Assembly (NCBI GenBank): GCA_964602475.1
Contig: CAZRRN010000078.1
Span: 1 to 8,782 of the forward strand
Direction: 5' to 3'
DNA: 8,782 nt
Source: SZUA-448 sp964602475
GTDB lineage: Bacteria; Bacillota; Clostridia; Lachnospirales; Lachnospiraceae
Position 1 is the first letter of the stretch; each line of letters begins with the position of its first letter. Made by a program: the position numbers and the translations under genes. Below the pieces are notes generated by a model, which saw only the letters and a program-made list of their open reading frames with translations, had not been told where the DNA came from and searched no databases. This document shows positions 6,674 through 8,782 of this stretch, in pieces.

Positions 6674-7339
6674 ATGAAAAAAGCACTTATTCTGCAAGGT
6701 GGCTGGGATGGGCATGAGCCGGCTCTCGTTTCTGCCAGATTTGAGAGAATATTAAAGAAAAACGACTATAAAGTCGAGATTTTTGACACTCTGGACTGTC
6801 TGGCAGATGCGGATCACCTACTCTCTCTTGACCTCATCGTTCCCTGCTGGACCATGGGCGAGATTAACCATACCTATGTGGAAAATATCTCAAGCGCAGT
6901 GGCTGCCGGCACAGGGCTTGCAGGGTGCCATGGCGGTATGTGTGATTCTTTTCGAAATGATACAGAGTGGCAATTTATGACTGGTGGACAATGGGTAAGC
7001 CATCCGGGCTGCGACGGTGTCACCTATACTGTTCACATTCATCACGGTTCAAGTCCAATCACCGCAGGACTTACCGATTTTACAGTCTGCAGTGAGCATT
7101 ATTACTTACATATCGACCCTGCCATTGAGGTTCTTGCATCAACCAGATTCCCACTTGTAGATTATCACCATGCCACAAATAAACCCGTCGATATGCCCGT
7201 TGCATGGACAAAGTTCTGGGGTAAGGGAAAGGTATTTTATACCTCACTCGGTCATCACGATGATATATTTGAGAATTACCACGAAGCAGAGCTCCTCATA
7301 GAGCGCGGTATGCTTTGGGCAGGCAAAGGAGGTTACTAA
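6674..7339 (+). CDS. ThuA-like domain protein (221 aa)
   Basis: A single ThuA-like domain with a class I glutamine-amidotransferase-like fold spans the protein. It shows MKKALILQGGWDGHEP (His14 in HEP), LAGCHGGM (82-89), FMTGGQWVSHPG (101-112), SEHYYLHID (140-148) and the C-terminal MPVAWTKFWGKGKVFYTSLGHH (starting at 174), all typical of the family. The length is near the usual 210-250. ThuA is known from oxidative trehalose/disaccharide use in Rhizobiales together with the dehydrogenase ThuB, where 3-keto-glycosides are intermediates. A role in hydrolysing or converting a 3-keto-glycoside is inferred from that. The protein is cytosolic with no signal peptide. GGAGG lies ten bases before the ATG. 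The stop is followed after two bases by the oxidoreductase start, so the genes form a tight operon, divergent from araC. Confidence 0.9.
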   Translation: MKKALILQGGWDGHEPALVSARFERILKKNDYKVEIFDTLDCLADADHLLSLDLIVPCWTMGEINHTYVENISSAVAAGTGLAGCHGGMCDSFRNDTEWQFMTGGQWVSHPGCDGVTYTVHIHHGSSPITAGLTDFTVCSEHYYLHIDPAIEVLASTRFPLVDYHHATNKPVDMPVAWTKFWGKGKVFYTSLGHHDDIFENYHEAELLIERGMLWAGKGGY

Positions 7340-7341
7340 AC

Positions 7342-8400
7342 ATGATTAAAGTTGGATTCATAGGCGTTGGCGACATCAGCGGCATTTATCTGAAAAATCT
7401 TACCGGCACCTTCCGCAATGTTGAAGTTTATGCAATATGCGACCCCATTCAGGAAAAGATCGAGCATGCACTCGAAACCTATTCCATTCCAAAAACCTAC
7501 TCCAAAATGGAAGATTTACTCAATGATCCGAACGTGGATCTTGTCCTTAATCTAACGCGGCCGTACGAGCATTATAATGTAACAAAAGCAGCACTGTTGG
7601 CTGGCAAGCATGTTTACACAGAAAAACCGCTGGCTGCAAATTACGAGCAAGGAAAGGAACTGGCTGCATTGGCATCCCAAAAGGGTCTTTTGCTCGGCGG
7701 AGCTCCTGATACCTTCCTTGGTGCCGGAATACAAACCTGTAAGAAGCTAATTGAAGCCGGATTCATCGGAACACCAATCGGAGCACAGGCTGCTATGATC
7801 TGCCGTGGTCACGAGAGCTGGCATCCAAATCCTGAGTTTTATTATCAGGCGGGCGGCGGACCAATGTTAGATATGGGACCCTATTATCTGACTGCTCTCG
7901 TCACACTTCTAGGCAATATAAAAGGAATTACAGGACTTACCAGAACCTCTTTTCCAACCAGAACCATCACCAGCCAGAGCAAGTATGGGAAAATCATTCC
8001 GGTAGAGGTCTCCACCTACGTCACCGGCATTCTTGACTTTTCATCCGGTGCTGTAGGCACCCTTCTTACTACCTTTGATGTCTATGACAACAATGGCTCC
8101 CGCTTTGAGATCTTTGGTTCCGAGGGCAGTATCAAAGTTCCGGATCCCAATACCTTTGGCGGTCCTGTGCTGCTTCTTCGCAAGGGTGATAACGAGTACA
8201 AGGAAATCCCGCTTCTCACCGACTTTAGGGAGAACAGCCGGGGCTATGGACTCTCCGAAATGGCAGACGCTGTCGAAGGAAAATTACATCATCAGGCAAA
8301 CGCCCAGCTCACCCTTCATGTTCTTGAAGCCATGACCTGCTTCGAACAAAGCAGTCACGAAGGCCGTTATATCACTCTGGAAAGCAAAGCGTTTTATTGA
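7342..8400 (+). CDS. Gfo/Idh/MocA-family NAD(P)-dependent sugar oxidoreductase (352 aa)
   Basis: The N-terminal Rossmann domain begins MIKVGFIGVGDISG (glycine-rich nucleotide loop, 6-14). Then come AICDP (31-35), the EKP motif at 94-96 with catalytic-type Lys95, and GGGPMLDMGPYY (171-182) with Asp177. Many family members have His a few residues after this Asp; here it is Tyr, as in a common DMGPYY subgroup. The C-terminal half is the mixed-sheet substrate domain. The start chosen is ATG 7342, nine codons inside a longer frame, because GGAGG (7328-7332) precedes it with nine bases of spacing and it lies just past the ThuA-like stop. The likely reaction is reversible oxidation of a sugar hydroxyl, for example C3 of a glycoside as in ThuB, or a sugar/inositol dehydrogenation. 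The pairing with ThuA favours the first. The substrate is unknown. No convincing terminator follows. Confidence 0.92.
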   Translation: MIKVGFIGVGDISGIYLKNLTGTFRNVEVYAICDPIQEKIEHALETYSIPKTYSKMEDLLNDPNVDLVLNLTRPYEHYNVTKAALLAGKHVYTEKPLAANYEQGKELAALASQKGLLLGGAPDTFLGAGIQTCKKLIEAGFIGTPIGAQAAMICRGHESWHPNPEFYYQAGGGPMLDMGPYYLTALVTLLGNIKGITGLTRTSFPTRTITSQSKYGKIIPVEVSTYVTGILDFSSGAVGTLLTTFDVYDNNGSRFEIFGSEGSIKVPDPNTFGGPVLLLRKGDNEYKEIPLLTDFRENSRGYGLSEMADAVEGKLHHQANAQLTLHVLEAMTCFEQSSHEGRYITLESKAFY

Positions 8401-8426
8401 AACCAGTCTTTTGAGTATACGGTTAG

Positions 8427-8458
8427 ACGAGTTGCCTGACTGACGCCAAGCAACTCGT
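8427..8458. repeat. 9-base inverted repeat downstream of the oxidoreductase gene
   Basis: ACGAGTTGC (8427-8435) pairs perfectly with GCAACTCGT (8450-8458) across a 14-base loop, 26 bases after the oxidoreductase stop. What follows (TCTCCTCGC) is not a T-run, so it is a poor intrinsic terminator, although it may end or protect the transcript. The GC content is higher than in neighbouring spacer DNA, and it could be a unit of a dispersed repeat family. Confidence 0.5.
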
Positions 8459-8477
8459 TCTCCTCGCTGCGCACGAT

Positions 8478-8564
8478 TTACGGGTGTTCCTTCAAGTACG
8501 CGATGATTTTTACTTCCAGTCCGCTGTCTTTACACGCTTTCATGATTTTCGGCATACCCGTATG
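8478..8564 (-). pseudogene. C-terminal relic of a RecG-like/AlbA-type ATP-binding protein
   Basis: A minus-strand frame reads HTGMPKIMKACKDSGLEVKI and ends eight codons later at TAA (8478-8480). It resembles the GTGIPRMIEACKEAGL segment found near the C-terminus of putative DNA-binding/ATP-binding proteins of the AlbA_2/RecG-like group. An in-frame TGA lies directly upstream of the His codon, exactly where the match stops, and no start precedes it. The fragment is therefore a truncated relic. The family match is from memory of the motif and is moderate. Only about 28 codons remain. Confidence 0.45.
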
Positions 8565-8590
8565 TCAAGTACACGACAAAATATGTTGTC
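8563..8590. repeat. TGTC/GACA repeat cluster at the relic junction, possible mobile-element end
   Basis: TGTC (8563-8566) and GACA (8575-8578) form an imperfect dyad, TGTCAAGT/ACACGACA. The same GACAA (8575-8579) pairs with TTGTC (8586-8590). The cluster begins exactly where the relic coding frame 8478-8564 is cut. TG...CA-type ends are common among insertion sequences, so this may be the end of a lost or adjacent element. No matching second end or target duplication was found in the window. Confidence 0.3.
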
Positions 8591-8612
8591 ATAAAACATT
8601 TTAATGCCTAAA

Positions 8613-8640
8613 TGGCTGGTATTATTTCGGTAAATAGCCA
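8613..8640. repeat. Bulged hairpin TGGCT/AGCCA
   Basis: TGGCT (8613-8617) pairs with AGCCA (8636-8640), and inside it ATTT (8624-8627) pairs with AAAT (8632-8635) around CGGT. Six unpaired bases form a one-sided bulge. On the minus strand it lies just after the relic frame ending at 8652 and could be that gene's old 3'-end stem. No T-tract follows directly. Confidence 0.3.
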
Positions 8641-8651
8641 CGGGGTCTTGT

Positions 8652-8774
8652 TTATACTAGGTTTTTCATATAACCTAAAAAAGCATCGTACTGATCCTGA
8701 TTAAGTATTGGCAACTCATTGTCATTTAAGGAAGATGCCTCAGTGTAATACCAGGATGGTTGTTTACATGCATC
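8652..8774 (-). pseudogene. Unidentified coding relic, about 40 codons
   Basis: A minus-strand frame bounded by an in-frame TAA (8777-8775) upstream and TAA (8654-8652) downstream reads DACKQPSWYYTEASSLNDNE and continues to a QDQYDAFLGYMKNLV end. It looks protein-like (aromatics, an amphipathic final helix) but has no start with a ribosome binding site. It therefore seems to be the C-terminal remnant of a gene broken by a stop or frameshift near the window edge. I do not recognise the family. It could also be chance, since 40 open codons are not rare. Confidence 0.3.
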
Positions 8775-8782
8775 TTACAGCC

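Larger units (their letters stand above)
8401..8782. other. Gene-free right end with relics and inverted repeats
   Basis: No intact gene is visible in these 382 bases. They contain a 9-base inverted repeat (8427-8458), a short minus-strand coding relic (8478-8564), a TGTC/GACA repeat cluster (8563-8590), a bulged hairpin (8613-8640) and a second minus-strand coding relic (8652-8774). The mix of fragments suggests decay after insertion or deletion events. No tRNA, transposase or canonical terminator with a T-tract was found. Confidence 0.55.

Noticed and set aside
7315..7341. Earlier ATG for the oxidoreductase, overlapping the ThuA-like gene
   Set aside because: The extra nine residues precede the Rossmann strand and do not fit the family. 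GGAGG serves the ATG at 7342.
8401..8460. Intrinsic terminator for the ThuA-like operon
   Set aside because: The stem at 8427-8458 has a long loop and no following T-tract, so it is listed as a repeat instead.
708..8782. Shared GGCTGTAAG near the rhodanese 3' end and at the right window edge, as a possible duplication
   Set aside because: The identity covers only nine bases on the minus strand and diverges on the downstream side. That is expected by chance.

Overview
The window looks like a low-to-moderate GC Firmicutes chromosome, most likely a gut Lachnospiraceae (Roseburia/Eubacterium/Blautia-like). This rests on strong GGAGG-type ribosome binding sites, GTG starts, AT-rich intergenic DNA and the gene families present. 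The genus is an inference from style and content, not from a marker gene comparison.

Layout. Minus strand, left part: a partial unknown gene running off the left edge (1-399) sits 17 bases behind a small six-cysteine zinc-ribbon gene (417-650). Upstream of these are a cytosolic SLH-like/rhodanese gene (708-1502) and a very large gene (1548-4355) that fuses an alpha/beta-hydrolase (esterase-like) domain to a GH27 alpha-galactosidase-type domain. A CBM6/35-like domain is inserted inside the GH27 barrel. Next come a stand-alone RsmH-type 16S rRNA methyltransferase with an N-terminal extension (4514-5551) and an AraC-family regulator with an N-terminal cupin (5696-6526). Plus strand, right part: diverging from the regulator is a two-gene operon of a ThuA-like protein (6674-7339) and a Gfo/Idh/MocA oxidoreductase (7342-8400). 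The last 382 bases hold no intact gene. They contain inverted repeats and short relics of decayed minus-strand genes, which suggests a junction of past insertion or deletion events.

How the genes may work together. The AraC regulator, ThuA-like protein and NAD(P)-dependent oxidoreductase form a classic divergent regulator/catabolic operon. ThuA/ThuB-type pairs are known from oxidative disaccharide catabolism through 3-keto sugars, so an intracellular oxidative glycoside-breakdown role is reasonable. The esterase-GH27 fusion has no signal peptide and would also act in the cytosol, for example deacylating and then degalactosylating imported oligosaccharides. The rsmH-like gene between the two sugar units is probably unrelated to sugar use. 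No CRISPR array, tRNA, rRNA or complete mobile element was seen.
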